Assembly: GCA_964564625.1 (NCBI GenBank)
Contig: CAZMBE010000052.1
Location: 1 to 11,161 of the forward strand
DNA from: UBA2185 sp964564625
GTDB lineage: Bacteria > Desulfobacterota > Syntrophia > Syntrophales > UBA2185
Reading direction: 5' to 3'
DNA: 11,161 bases
Shown here one piece after another: positions 1 through 5,489 of the stretch. Within the stretch, counting starts at the first letter, position 1; each line of letters opens with the position of its first letter. The translations under genes were made by a program, and so were the position numbers. The notes under the pieces are model-generated. The model saw only the letters and a program-made list of their open reading frames with translations. It searched no databases and was not told where the DNA came from.

Positions 1-1
1 C

Positions 2-145
2 ATCCTTGTAGGGATATCGAGTGGAGCCGCTCTCTGGGCCGCCCTTGAGGTGGCAAAAAGGAAAGAGACCGAGGGCAAAATGATCGTGGCCATTCTGCCG
101 GACAGCGGGGAACGGTACCTGTCAACGTGGCTGTTTCAGAAATAA
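2..145 (+). CDS. cysK: Cysteine synthase (O-acetylserine sulfhydrylase), C-terminal fragment
   Basis: This is the 3' end of a gene cut by the window start; 47 codons and a TAA stop are visible. The frame reads GISSGAALWAALEVAKR, then IVAILPDSGERYLST, then an aromatic C-terminal end. The GISSGAA loop and the PDSGERYLST block are hallmarks of the PLP-dependent cysteine synthase family, in which O-acetylserine and sulfide give cysteine. The family assignment is strong. Telling CysK from CysM or a related beta-replacing enzyme is not possible from this piece, because the PLP lysine and substrate loop lie outside the window. No convincing rho-independent terminator follows it. The gene is a possible local source of cysteine or sulfur for the cassette further right, but at about 4 kb distance this is only speculation. 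Confidence 0.85.
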   Translation: MLVGISSGAALWAALEVAKRKETEGKMIVAILPDSGERYLSTWLFQK

Positions 146-339
146 CAAATGAAAGATTTTATAGGGGTCATTGTGAGTAAACAAAGCGAGCAGGGCAATC
201 TCTGTATATTTTATGGATAGTATGATTGCTTTAATTGTTCTACTCCTCACCCTTAACGTTGCCTCCATGTGTGTGCCTTATTCTGGATCCTGGCTTCGAT
301 CAGACAGGTTCAGGCAATCCAATCGTCCCTAAAAACGGG

Positions 340-369
340 TTGACAAATGAAAGTGTTGTCACCTATACT
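340..369 (+). promoter_or_regulatory. Sigma70-type promoter for the DUF533 gene
   Basis: A perfect -35 box TTGACA (340-345) is followed after 18 bp by TATACT (364-369), one base off the -10 consensus. The predicted start is near 376, giving a leader of about 95 nt before the ATG at 470. The rest of the 324-bp gap between the cysteine synthase stop and this gene (146-469) is AT-rich. I see no other gene, repeat or hairpin in it. Confidence 0.65.
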
Positions 370-469
370 CACCATACTCACAATCAACTTCCTGTCAACA
401 TTCAACTGCGTAAAGGCCGTAAACAATAAAGGTAATAATTTTAGACAACCAAGATAGGGGGGCAGCGAA

Positions 470-1288
470 ATGAACATCGGAGAAATTTTGGGTGCATTGG
501 TGCAAGCGGGAATGTCGCAGTCTTCCAGCAACCGGATGCGGAACTCGCTGGGTGGCGGCAATGTCATGGATAGTCTGGCGGGCATGCTCGGAGAAGCATC
601 ACAGAAAGGTGGCGGTGGAATCGCAGATGTGCTTTCCGGAATGCTGGGCAGTGGCAGTGGTAGTGGAATCACAGAGATACTATCGGGCATGCTCGGCGAT
701 GCGGGACGTGCCGTTGGTGGAAACCAAAACTTGGCATTGGGAGGCCTCGGTGCGCTCATCGGCTCGCTTCTGGGAGGCGGCGGGAAATCCGTGGGCGGAG
801 CGTTGGGCGGCGGCTTAATGGCTCTTCTCGGGGCGATGGCCTTTAATGCCCTCAAAGGAAGCGGCGAACAGAAACCACAGATTCCGGTTGGTCTTCTGGA
901 ACCGCAGACGGAAGCGGAGAAAAAAGAACTGGAACAGAATTCAGAGCTGGTCCTGAGGGCCATGATCAATGCCACCAAGGCAGATGGCCAGATCGATGAA
1001 GGAGAAATCAATCGTATTGTAGGGAAACTCAAAGAAATCGGTGTAGGTGCTGAAGCTGAGCACTATTTGATGACACAGATGCAGCAACCGATGGAAACGG
1101 AAAAGCTGATCGCTACCGCCAAGGGACAGCCGGAACTCGCGGCACAGATCTATGGGGCATCTTTGCTGGCGATCGAAGTGGATACCCCGGCGGAAAAAAA
1201 CTACCTTGATCAACTGGCGGCCGGACTGGGTCTGTCTCCTCAGGTCACCGGGCGCATTCAGGAACTCGTTGGTATACAGCAGGTTTAA
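470..1288 (+). CDS. DUF533 / TerB-like protein (YebE-like)
   Basis: A 272-aa protein of two halves. Residues 1-130 are rich in Gly, Ala, Leu and Met. They contain three copies of a short helix-like unit ending in (A/S)GMLG, at about 32-43, 51-62 and 67-78, followed by a Gly-zipper-like hydrophobic stretch (about 80-128) that could enter a membrane. Residues 145-270 form an all-helical domain with the acidic ADGQIDEGE signature near 171-179, typical of DUF533 and the wider TerB fold, in which acidic residues may bind metal. DUF533 proteins such as E. coli YebE are described as inner-membrane proteins of unknown function. The start has a G-rich ribosome site (AGGGGGGC) 6-8 nt upstream. The gene has its own promoter and converges on the M48 gene, so it is probably monocistronic. 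The family call is good; a biochemical role cannot be given. Confidence 0.8.
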   Translation: MNIGEILGALVQAGMSQSSSNRMRNSLGGGNVMDSLAGMLGEASQKGGGGIADVLSGMLGSGSGSGITEILSGMLGDAGRAVGGNQNLALGGLGALIGSLLGGGGKSVGGALGGGLMALLGAMAFNALKGSGEQKPQIPVGLLEPQTEAEKKELEQNSELVLRAMINATKADGQIDEGEINRIVGKLKEIGVGAEAEHYLMTQMQQPMETEKLIATAKGQPELAAQIYGASLLAIEVDTPAEKNYLDQLAAGLGLSPQVTGRIQELVGIQQV

Positions 1289-1416
1289 AAACTTCAAAGA
1301 ACAAGGAGATACACACAATCTCACTATCCTGCTTGCCCCCGGCGCAGCGGATCAGTTCGTGAAGGAGGTTTCTCCCTCAAAGGCAAAAGGAAAATCACAT
1401 TTCTCATCTGAAAGCA

Positions 1417-1447
1417 TAGAGCCTCCTCACTGACCGGGGAGGCTCTA
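1417..1447. terminator. Hairpin between convergent genes, probably bidirectional
   Basis: TAGAGCCTCC (1417-1426) and GGAGGCTCTA (1438-1447) form a perfect 10-bp stem with an 11-nt loop. It sits between the DUF533 stop and the M48 stop, eight bases from the latter. Neither side carries a strong T-run directly after the stem; on the plus side six Ts occur about ten bases later. Position and symmetry support a shared terminator, but efficiency is uncertain. Confidence 0.55.
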
Positions 1448-1454
1448 GTACGCG

Positions 1455-2399
1455 CTATTTTTTACGCAGTCCTGCGGCAATCTGCTTAGCTCTGTTGAAA
1501 TCAGGGGTATTTTCCAATCCATTTTTTGCAGGACTATTCGCCGCCAGTTCGTTCATTTGCTTTACCCTTTCCTCACTGGGAGGGTGCGTACTCATCGCAT
1601 CGGAAAGACTTTTTACAACTGCATTGCCGCTTTTGCTGGCACTTTTTTCTGTCTCCAGAAGCTTCTCATAAAATTTTCCAATCTGGTTTTTATCGTATCC
1701 TGCGCCAACGGCATACTTGAACCCAATGCGATCCGCTTCCATTTCATCTTCCCGGGAATTCACCAGGAATGTATATTTTTGTGCGAGCAGTCCTCCTCCC
1801 CCGCCAACGACCCCTCCCAACAATGCCGCTTTTGCTTGACAACTTGTATCGCCCTTGTCGCAAAGCATTCTTCCCACGCCGTATCCGACAGCCGCACCGA
1901 GGACTGCACCGCCGGCTGCGTAGAGCCACGTTTTATTCTGCGATTTTTCCATCGCATACATCCGCTCTGCAGAGTGCCTGGCAACAACATGGCCGATTTC
2001 ATGTGATATGACCCCGGCAAGTTCTGCCTCATTTGATGCCATGGCAATTAGTGGCGCTGTCACAAATATTTTTCCCGCCGGCATGGCAAATGCGTTGATA
2101 TCGGCAACGTCAACGACTGAAAAATCATAATTATATGGATTGCCCTCCAACTTATTTGCATGGACGATTTTCATGCCGAGACGGGAAACATATTTCTGAA
2201 GTTCCTGGTCTTTGGCTGGAGGATAATCTTTAAGCATTTTGGGAAGTGCTTCCTCGGTCAAGCGCTGTTCGTCTTGCACGGTCATGCCGGTTTCCTGTCC
2301 CACATTACTGCCTTCACGATAGCGTGAACTGTTTGTGGGGGCACAGGAAATTATTAATGCAAACGATAACAGGACACATAGAGGAATGTTCTCCTTCAT
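1455..2399 (-). CDS. M48-family zinc metalloprotease, lipoprotein
   Basis: A 314-aa envelope protease. The first 18 residues form a lipoprotein signal peptide ending in the lipobox IISC, with Cys19 as the predicted lipidated residue. The catalytic zinc motif HEIGH is at 133-137, and the third ligand is probably Glu219 in the EMEAD motif (ExxAD, typical of M48). Between the two lies a Gly/Ala-rich zipper-like segment (about 161-205). A conserved THPPSEERV block follows at 271-279. This layout matches secreted M48 peptidases related to LoiP/YggG and BepA, which degrade misfolded envelope proteins. Membrane location (inner or outer) cannot be settled; +2 is Ala, so the inner-membrane Asp rule does not apply. 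A clean AAGGAG lies 7 nt before the ATG. It is the last of three minus-strand envelope genes and may be transcribed separately, since a hairpin with a T-run precedes it. All catalytic residues are present. Confidence 0.9.
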   Translation of the reverse strand: MKENIPLCVLLSFALIISCAPTNSSRYREGSNVGQETGMTVQDEQRLTEEALPKMLKDYPPAKDQELQKYVSRLGMKIVHANKLEGNPYNYDFSVVDVADINAFAMPAGKIFVTAPLIAMASNEAELAGVISHEIGHVVARHSAERMYAMEKSQNKTWLYAAGGAVLGAAVGYGVGRMLCDKGDTSCQAKAALLGGVVGGGGGLLAQKYTFLVNSREDEMEADRIGFKYAVGAGYDKNQIGKFYEKLLETEKSASKSGNAVVKSLSDAMSTHPPSEERVKQMNELAANSPAKNGLENTPDFNRAKQIAAGLRKK

Positions 2400-2450
2400 G
2401 GGTTACTCCTTATGGGTTGTGTGGGCAGAAAAAAGGGTGCTCTAACATGC

Positions 2451-2481
2451 AAAAAGCGCCCCGGGTCTGCGTTCATGGCGC
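2451..2481 (-). terminator. Possible minus-strand terminator between lipoprotein and M48 genes
   Basis: On the minus strand GCGCC (2481-2477) can pair with GGCGC (2460-2456), followed at once by five Ts (2455-2451). The loop is long (16 nt) and the stem short (5 bp), so it is weak. It would end or attenuate transcription from the upstream lipoprotein gene before the M48 gene. The rest of 2482-2577 shows nothing else I can support. Confidence 0.3.
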
Positions 2482-2577
2482 AGGACAACCTGATCATCTA
2501 AATAGTAAGGGACATATCCGATTTATCGAAGAGCCTGGATAATTCCAGATATGCCCCCATTCATATTCGTCCAATTC

Positions 2578-3177
2578 TTATGATTTTGCACCCCCTGGTA
2601 CAGGAAGCCCCAGCGTCTCCATAGCTTTTACGGCTTTTCCCTTGACCGAGTTCGCCACCGAGACTGCATCAGCAAGGTTTCCCGCCTTGAAACTTTCAAG
2701 CGCTTTTGCCCATTCCTCCTTGGCAGCGCTGAGTCCTGATTTGACCTCCGCAAATTTCTCAGCGGTGAGGTTGGCAGGAAGTTTCTTGGACTTGGAAAGT
2801 ATGTCCACCCGGCTCTGGATAGCCCCTACCATCTTTGGAAGCCCCTGGCTTAGATCCGCCCAGTTTTTGGTTAGTTCTTCCTTTTTCGCCTTGGCTGCTT
2901 CAACTAAATCCTTCGCCTTGCCGACAAGCGATTGTGCTTCGCTGATGACAGCCTTGTAATCGCCCTTGGCGAACTTGTCCTTCACGGCAGCCAGGGCGCT
3001 TTCCAGTGATTTCAACTGATCCGGAACATATTTCACTGCTTCAGCTTTGGCTGCATTGATTGCCGCCTCGGCCGCCTTGATAGCCTGTTCGGCCGGTCCC
3101 TTCTCACTGGCGCATGCAATTACCATAACGATGCTCATACAAAAGATGATTACAAAACTAACAAGGTTCCTCTTCAT
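2578..3177 (-). CDS. Ala/Lys-rich helical lipoprotein (DUF4398-like)
   Basis: A 199-aa protein with a signal peptide and lipobox VIAC (Cys22 is the predicted lipidated residue). The mature part is almost wholly alpha-helical, rich in Ala, Lys and Glu, with recurring heptad-like units around 28-110 and again 128-185. This suggests a helical bundle or coiled coil anchored to a membrane. The pattern A..A..A..Y.P..L..........GDY..A resembles DUF4398-type lipoproteins, whose function is not established; the family match is an inference. An ATG five codons upstream is possible, but it overlaps the ribosome site. The chosen ATG (3177-3175) has AAGGAG 6 nt upstream and starts a normal signal peptide (MKRN then a hydrophobic core). 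It ends with a PVPGGAKS tail. It lies between the LysM and M48 genes, in the same direction, which suggests a joint envelope role. Confidence 0.75.
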   Translation of the reverse strand: MKRNLVSFVIIFCMSIVMVIACASEKGPAEQAIKAAEAAINAAKAEAVKYVPDQLKSLESALAAVKDKFAKGDYKAVISEAQSLVGKAKDLVEAAKAKKEELTKNWADLSQGLPKMVGAIQSRVDILSKSKKLPANLTAEKFAEVKSGLSAAKEEWAKALESFKAGNLADAVSVANSVKGKAVKAMETLGLPVPGGAKS

Positions 3178-3267
3178 AATTTCTCCTTTCATGGTTTATT
3201 TTGTTCTGCGTGCGGGGAGATGTCTCTCAACGGGATACCAATTACTACAAGGACTTAGTTGTCGCCA

Positions 3268-3477
3268 TTAGGGAATTCGTAGTTTCTGTCCCACCTTGAT
3301 AGCATTGGGATCGTTGAGAATGTCTCGATTTACCTCAAAAATTTTTGTATAGAGACTCCCATCTCCGTAGTAATGCTCTGCAATTTTCCAAAGGGTATCT
3401 CCCTTTTTGACTTGATGGTATTGTGTAACGTCATCTTGTTCAGACCCCCTGGACTCTTTTCCCTCATCATTAGCCAC
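3268..3477 (-). CDS. Small LysM-domain protein
   Basis: A 69-aa protein made almost entirely of one LysM domain (about 17-69), with YHQVKKGDTLWKIAEHYYGD and a closing IKVGQKLRIP typical of the family. LysM binds N-acetylglucosamine polymers such as peptidoglycan. No signal peptide is visible, so it may be cytoplasmic like the LysM part of Kbp/YgaU, or exported another way. The first 16 residues are charged and probably disordered. The start is GTG, with a very strong ribosome site AAGGAGGTG 7 nt upstream. Just before it, in the same frame, a ten-codon ORF ends in TGA inside that ribosome site. The gene heads the minus-strand cluster with the helical lipoprotein (90 nt gap) and M48 protease, all cell-envelope proteins. 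Confidence 0.8.
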   Translation of the reverse strand: MANDEGKESRGSEQDDVTQYHQVKKGDTLWKIAEHYYGDGSLYTKIFEVNRDILNDPNAIKVGQKLRIP

Positions 3478-3483
3478 TTTTTT

Positions 3484-3516
3484 TCACCTCCTTTCAACCT
3501 TTTTTACGATCTCCAT
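3484..3516 (-). CDS. Possible 10-codon leader ORF before the LysM gene
   Basis: ATG at 3516-3514 opens MEIVKKVERR and ends with TGA at 3486-3484. A GGAGG lies 8 nt before the ATG, a good spacing. Its stop overlaps the LysM ribosome site, and it is in frame with LysM, seven nt before the GTG. It could be a coupling or leader peptide, or the original start of a longer LysM protein now interrupted by TGA. It could also be chance; translation is not shown. Confidence 0.3.
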   Translation of the reverse strand: MEIVKKVERR

Positions 3517-3540
3517 GTGTATGGCCTCCGTTCCCTGGAA

Positions 3541-3774
3541 TTACCCTCTGTCCGTCACCCGCTTCACAGACATGTCAGCAATAATGACCAGAGCGGCCAT
3601 TGCAATGTTATTGCTGAAGGTATCTCTGAAGCTGTCACTTTTTTTCCAGTGAGTTTGCCCATGAAGCCAGGATGCTGCTGAATTCGACCAGTCATATTCA
3701 CAAGCCAGTCTAAATTCCAAATACCTGAGAGGCGGTTCGTCTGTAAATGGAATGATTGACAGTAAACTATATTC
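3541..3774 (-). pseudogene. Start-less 77-codon open frame in the LysM leader
   Basis: The minus strand is open for 77 codons from 3774 to a TAA at 3543-3541, without an ATG until codon 59 (3600). The only earlier usable start is a TTG at 3720 with no ribosome site. The translated product looks protein-like, including LACEYDWSNSAASWLHGQ and, near the end, NNIAMAALVIIADMSVKRV. I do not recognise it. It may be the 3' remnant of a gene truncated at its 5' end, or a chance open frame. A competing minus-strand frame (3564-3884) with ATG looks less protein-like. The stretch lies inside the predicted transcript from the promoter at 3814-3786. Confidence 0.25.
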
Positions 3775-3785
3775 TTAACGCGCAC

Positions 3786-3814
3786 AGTATAAGATACGCG
3801 GTCTAATGTGTCAA
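3786..3814 (-). promoter_or_regulatory. Near-consensus sigma70 promoter reading toward the LysM gene
   Basis: Read on the minus strand, TTGACA (3814-3809) is followed after 17 bp by TATACT (3791-3786): a perfect -35, optimal spacing, and a -10 one base off consensus. The predicted start is near 3779, giving a leader of about 300 nt before the LysM GTG at 3477. It is the best candidate promoter for the LysM / lipoprotein (and perhaps M48) genes. The same -35, spacing class and identical -10 hexamer occur before the DUF533 gene. Confidence 0.6.
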
Positions 3815-3946
3815 TGATATAATGGCCACAGAACATGGGGTGCGCGCCGATGAGTGTGGGAGGACTTTTTTTTGATAAATCCAAGAGCCTGTTTCGTTAG
3901 GAGTCAATATGTGAAAAAATGATCCGTGTTGAGGTATTTTGCAATG

Positions 3947-3966
3947 GCGTATTCTATCAAATACGC
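3947..3966. repeat. Inverted repeat in the gap upstream of the E1-like gene
   Basis: GCGTATT (3947-3953) and AATACGC (3960-3966) form a perfect 7-bp dyad around a 6-nt centre. It lies in the AT-rich gap between the two divergent promoters, about 80 bp upstream of the plus-strand -35 box. It could be an operator or a weak hairpin; no T-run follows. A separate T8 run occurs near 3866-3874 without a convincing stem before it. Confidence 0.4.
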
Positions 3967-3999
3967 TTATCGCCAATTATTTTGTGTGTTGAATAGAGC

Positions 4000-4021
4000 T
4001 TCACTCAGCATACAGAGTGAA
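4000..4021. promoter_or_regulatory. Dyad operator candidate next to the E1-like gene promoter
   Basis: TTCACTC (4000-4006) and GAGTGAA (4015-4021) are perfect 7-bp arms separated by 8 bp, the form expected for a dimeric helix-turn-helix regulator. The right arm ends 7 bp before the -35 box at 4029, so its centre is near -52 relative to the predicted start. This is a usual place for an activator site. The regulator is unknown and no regulator gene is adjacent. Confidence 0.45.
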
Positions 4022-4028
4022 ATTTGTA

Positions 4029-4056
4029 TTGACAATTTGCCGATATTATCTATCAT
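4029..4056 (+). promoter_or_regulatory. Sigma70-type promoter of the E1-like / YcaO cassette
   Basis: A perfect TTGACA (4029-4034) is followed after 16 bp by TATCAT (4051-4056). The predicted start is near 4063, about 85 nt before the ATG at 4149. The leader is AT-rich, and I see no riboswitch-like fold in it. Confidence 0.55.
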
Positions 4057-4148
4057 TTTCTCAGGCACAGTTGATATTTAAAAGACTGAAGAACATTCTT
4101 GATGTATCCGCGAAAGAAACAAAATCTCACTTCGGATAACTGCACTAT

Positions 4149-4919
4149 ATGACCAACAGATATTTCAAACAGTTGCTTCTTGCTGAAATCGGTGAAGAAG
4201 GGCAGAAGCGTCTGAAGGGCTCGTCGGCGGTCATCGCGGGGTGCGGAGGACTGGGCACGGTAATTGCGAACAACATGGTTCGATCCGGTGTGGGCAGAGT
4301 AATAATAGTCGACCGCGATTTCATTGAACTCGAAAATCTGCACCGTCAAATACTTTTTGATGAAGATGACATCAGAAAGGGACTTCCGAAAGCGATAGCC
4401 GCGGCAGAAAAACTGGGGCGTATCGACTCGGATATAACCATCGAGCCGGTTGTAGCAGACCTGAATGCGGGAAACATTGAAAAGATCATAAAGGGCGCCG
4501 ATATCGTGCTTGACGGCACGGATAATTTTGAAACCCGTTTTTTGATCAACGAGGCCTGCGTAAAGCTCGGTATTCCCTGGATATACGCGGGGGTGGTGGC
4601 AACCTATGGTATGGTTTTTTCGATCATTCCCGGGGAGACGCCATGCCTGCAATGCTTCATTCGCGAACTGCCCGGCCCCGGCGAGTCGCCTACGTGCGAT
4701 ACGGTGGGTGTATTGGGCACCGCAGTCAACATAATCGCTTCCGTCGAAGTGACCGAGGGATTGAAGATCCTTATGGGGAGACAAGACTCACTCATAAGAC
4801 AACTGATCTATATAGATGTCTGGCAGGGAACGTGGAGCGCCTATGAAATCAAGAAGGATGGCAAGCGATGCCCTGTCTGCGACGAAAGGCAGTTTGCATT
4901 TTTGGAAAAGGGAAAATAG
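4149..4919 (+). CDS. E1-like adenylyltransferase (HesA/MoeB/ThiF family)
   Basis: A 256-aa protein, the usual MoeB/ThiF length. It has the nucleotide-binding loop GCGGLG (31-36), the aspartate of VDRD (54-57), the NLHRQ motif (63-67), a lysine at 81 and DGTDNFETR (122-130). These are the ATP-binding parts of enzymes that adenylate the C-terminal glycine of ThiS/MoaD-like carrier proteins before sulfur transfer. Two CxxC pairs (Cys166/169 and Cys241/244) would hold the structural zinc. Cys183 in TCDTVGVLG is at the place of the ThiF sulfur-linked cysteine. The start matches the family N-terminus (RYxxQLLLxEIGEEGQ) although the ribosome site is weak. No thiamin or molybdopterin genes are nearby; instead an 87-aa protein and a YcaO protein follow. 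It lacks the N-terminal extension and degenerate E1 motifs of TOMM C proteins. The family is certain; the partner is unknown. Confidence 0.9.
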   Translation: MTNRYFKQLLLAEIGEEGQKRLKGSSAVIAGCGGLGTVIANNMVRSGVGRVIIVDRDFIELENLHRQILFDEDDIRKGLPKAIAAAEKLGRIDSDITIEPVVADLNAGNIEKIIKGADIVLDGTDNFETRFLINEACVKLGIPWIYAGVVATYGMVFSIIPGETPCLQCFIRELPGPGESPTCDTVGVLGTAVNIIASVEVTEGLKILMGRQDSLIRQLIYIDVWQGTWSAYEIKKDGKRCPVCDERQFAFLEKGK

Positions 4920-4937
4920 AGCCTGTTTGCCAATACT

Positions 4938-4973
4938 TGCGGGTAAAATGCGGTTCAGACGACGCAGCCCGCA
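4938..4973 (+). other. Strong bulged RNA hairpin between cassette genes
   Basis: TGCGGGT (4938-4944) pairs with GCCCGCA (4967-4973), one pair being G-T. Stacked inside, TGCG (4949-4952) pairs with CGCA (4963-4966). The result is 11 bp with a one-sided AAAA bulge (4945-4948) and a 10-nt loop. No T-run follows, so it is not a standard terminator. It may protect the upstream mRNA end or tune expression of the downstream genes relative to the E1-like gene. Confidence 0.5.
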
Positions 4974-5047
4974 TCAAAACCCCAGGGAGCACAGCTTACA
5001 ATCTGGGAATTGACAAATAGAGCGACAGAGAGGACAACGGAAGTGAC

Positions 5048-5311
5048 ATGCAGGGATACAGAATTCACAAGATAGTCATTGCCGCTGATATTGCGGAAGA
5101 AGCCTGTGACTTTTATCGTAACGAAATAGGCGGCACACTGCCCGACGTGATTGAAGAAATGCCCTATTTGATGGAAGTATGCTGTGACGACGGGACCGTT
5201 AAAACGATCAAAGCGCGCATCAACGAGGAACTGGACACTCGCAATGCCTGGCTGAGAATGGGAATCCCCTGCGAGCTCCACCGGCCCTTTGTCATCGGAA
5301 CCCTGCCATGA
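5048..5311 (+). CDS. Conserved-looking 87-aa protein of unknown function in the YcaO cassette
   Basis: I do not recognise this protein. It is small, acidic and soluble-looking, with no signal peptide or membrane segment. An N-terminal helix-like part (about 12-27) is followed by a Pro-containing region, then a Cys-Cys pair (45-46) before DDGTVKTIKARI, and Cys75 in GIPCELHRP. Cys20 is the fourth cysteine. It does not end in Gly-Gly, so as encoded it is not a classical ThiS/MoaD carrier. A GGAAG lies 5 nt before the ATG. It lies 128 nt after the E1-like gene and 178 nt before the YcaO gene, all in one direction, so a shared process is likely. It might be a scaffold or recognition domain, a sulfur-carrying cysteine protein, or a substrate. 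None of these is shown by the sequence. Confidence 0.65.
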   Translation: MQGYRIHKIVIAADIAEEACDFYRNEIGGTLPDVIEEMPYLMEVCCDDGTVKTIKARINEELDTRNAWLRMGIPCELHRPFVIGTLP

Positions 5312-5489
5312 CAGGCCCTCATGTATTTTCACTTATACTCCGTAGGAGGACTTCAATCTCCGATCTCCAAGGAAGATGATGAGACATGGTTCGTGTGCTC
5401 ATCCATCAGAGCGTCACGGGGAAGAAATTTTATGATTCTCGTATTGCCATAATTTGTATAGAGTTTAGCCCATCTTTTAGAGGAGAACA

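Noticed and set aside
310..1032. 240-codon minus-strand open frame opposite the DUF533 gene
   Set aside because: It is Pro/Ser/Arg-rich, as expected for the reverse of a Gly/Ala-rich gene, has no family motifs, and overlaps a well supported gene with promoter and ribosome site.
3866..3874. Run of eight Ts as a possible plus-strand terminator
   Set aside because: No stable GC-rich stem directly before it and no plus-strand gene upstream to terminate.
3564..3884. 106-codon minus-strand ATG frame upstream of LysM
   Set aside because: Its start lies upstream of the predicted promoter, no ribosome site is seen, and its sequence is less protein-like than the overlapping start-less frame.
4053..4784. 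243-codon minus-strand open frame opposite the E1-like gene
   Set aside because: The opposite strand encodes a clear ThiF/MoeB protein; the antisense frame shows no recognisable motif and is a codon-bias shadow.
3884..4928. 11-bp direct repeat AGAGCCTGTTT at 3884-3894 and 4918-4928 flanking the E1-like gene
   Set aside because: Too short, not at element ends with terminal inverted repeats, and no transposase or integrase between; likely chance.
4949..5013. 21-codon ORF (MRFRRRSPHQNPREHSLQSGN) considered as a YcaO precursor peptide
   Set aside because: It lacks a Cys/Ser/Thr-rich core, has no good ribosome site, and lies within the bulged hairpin.
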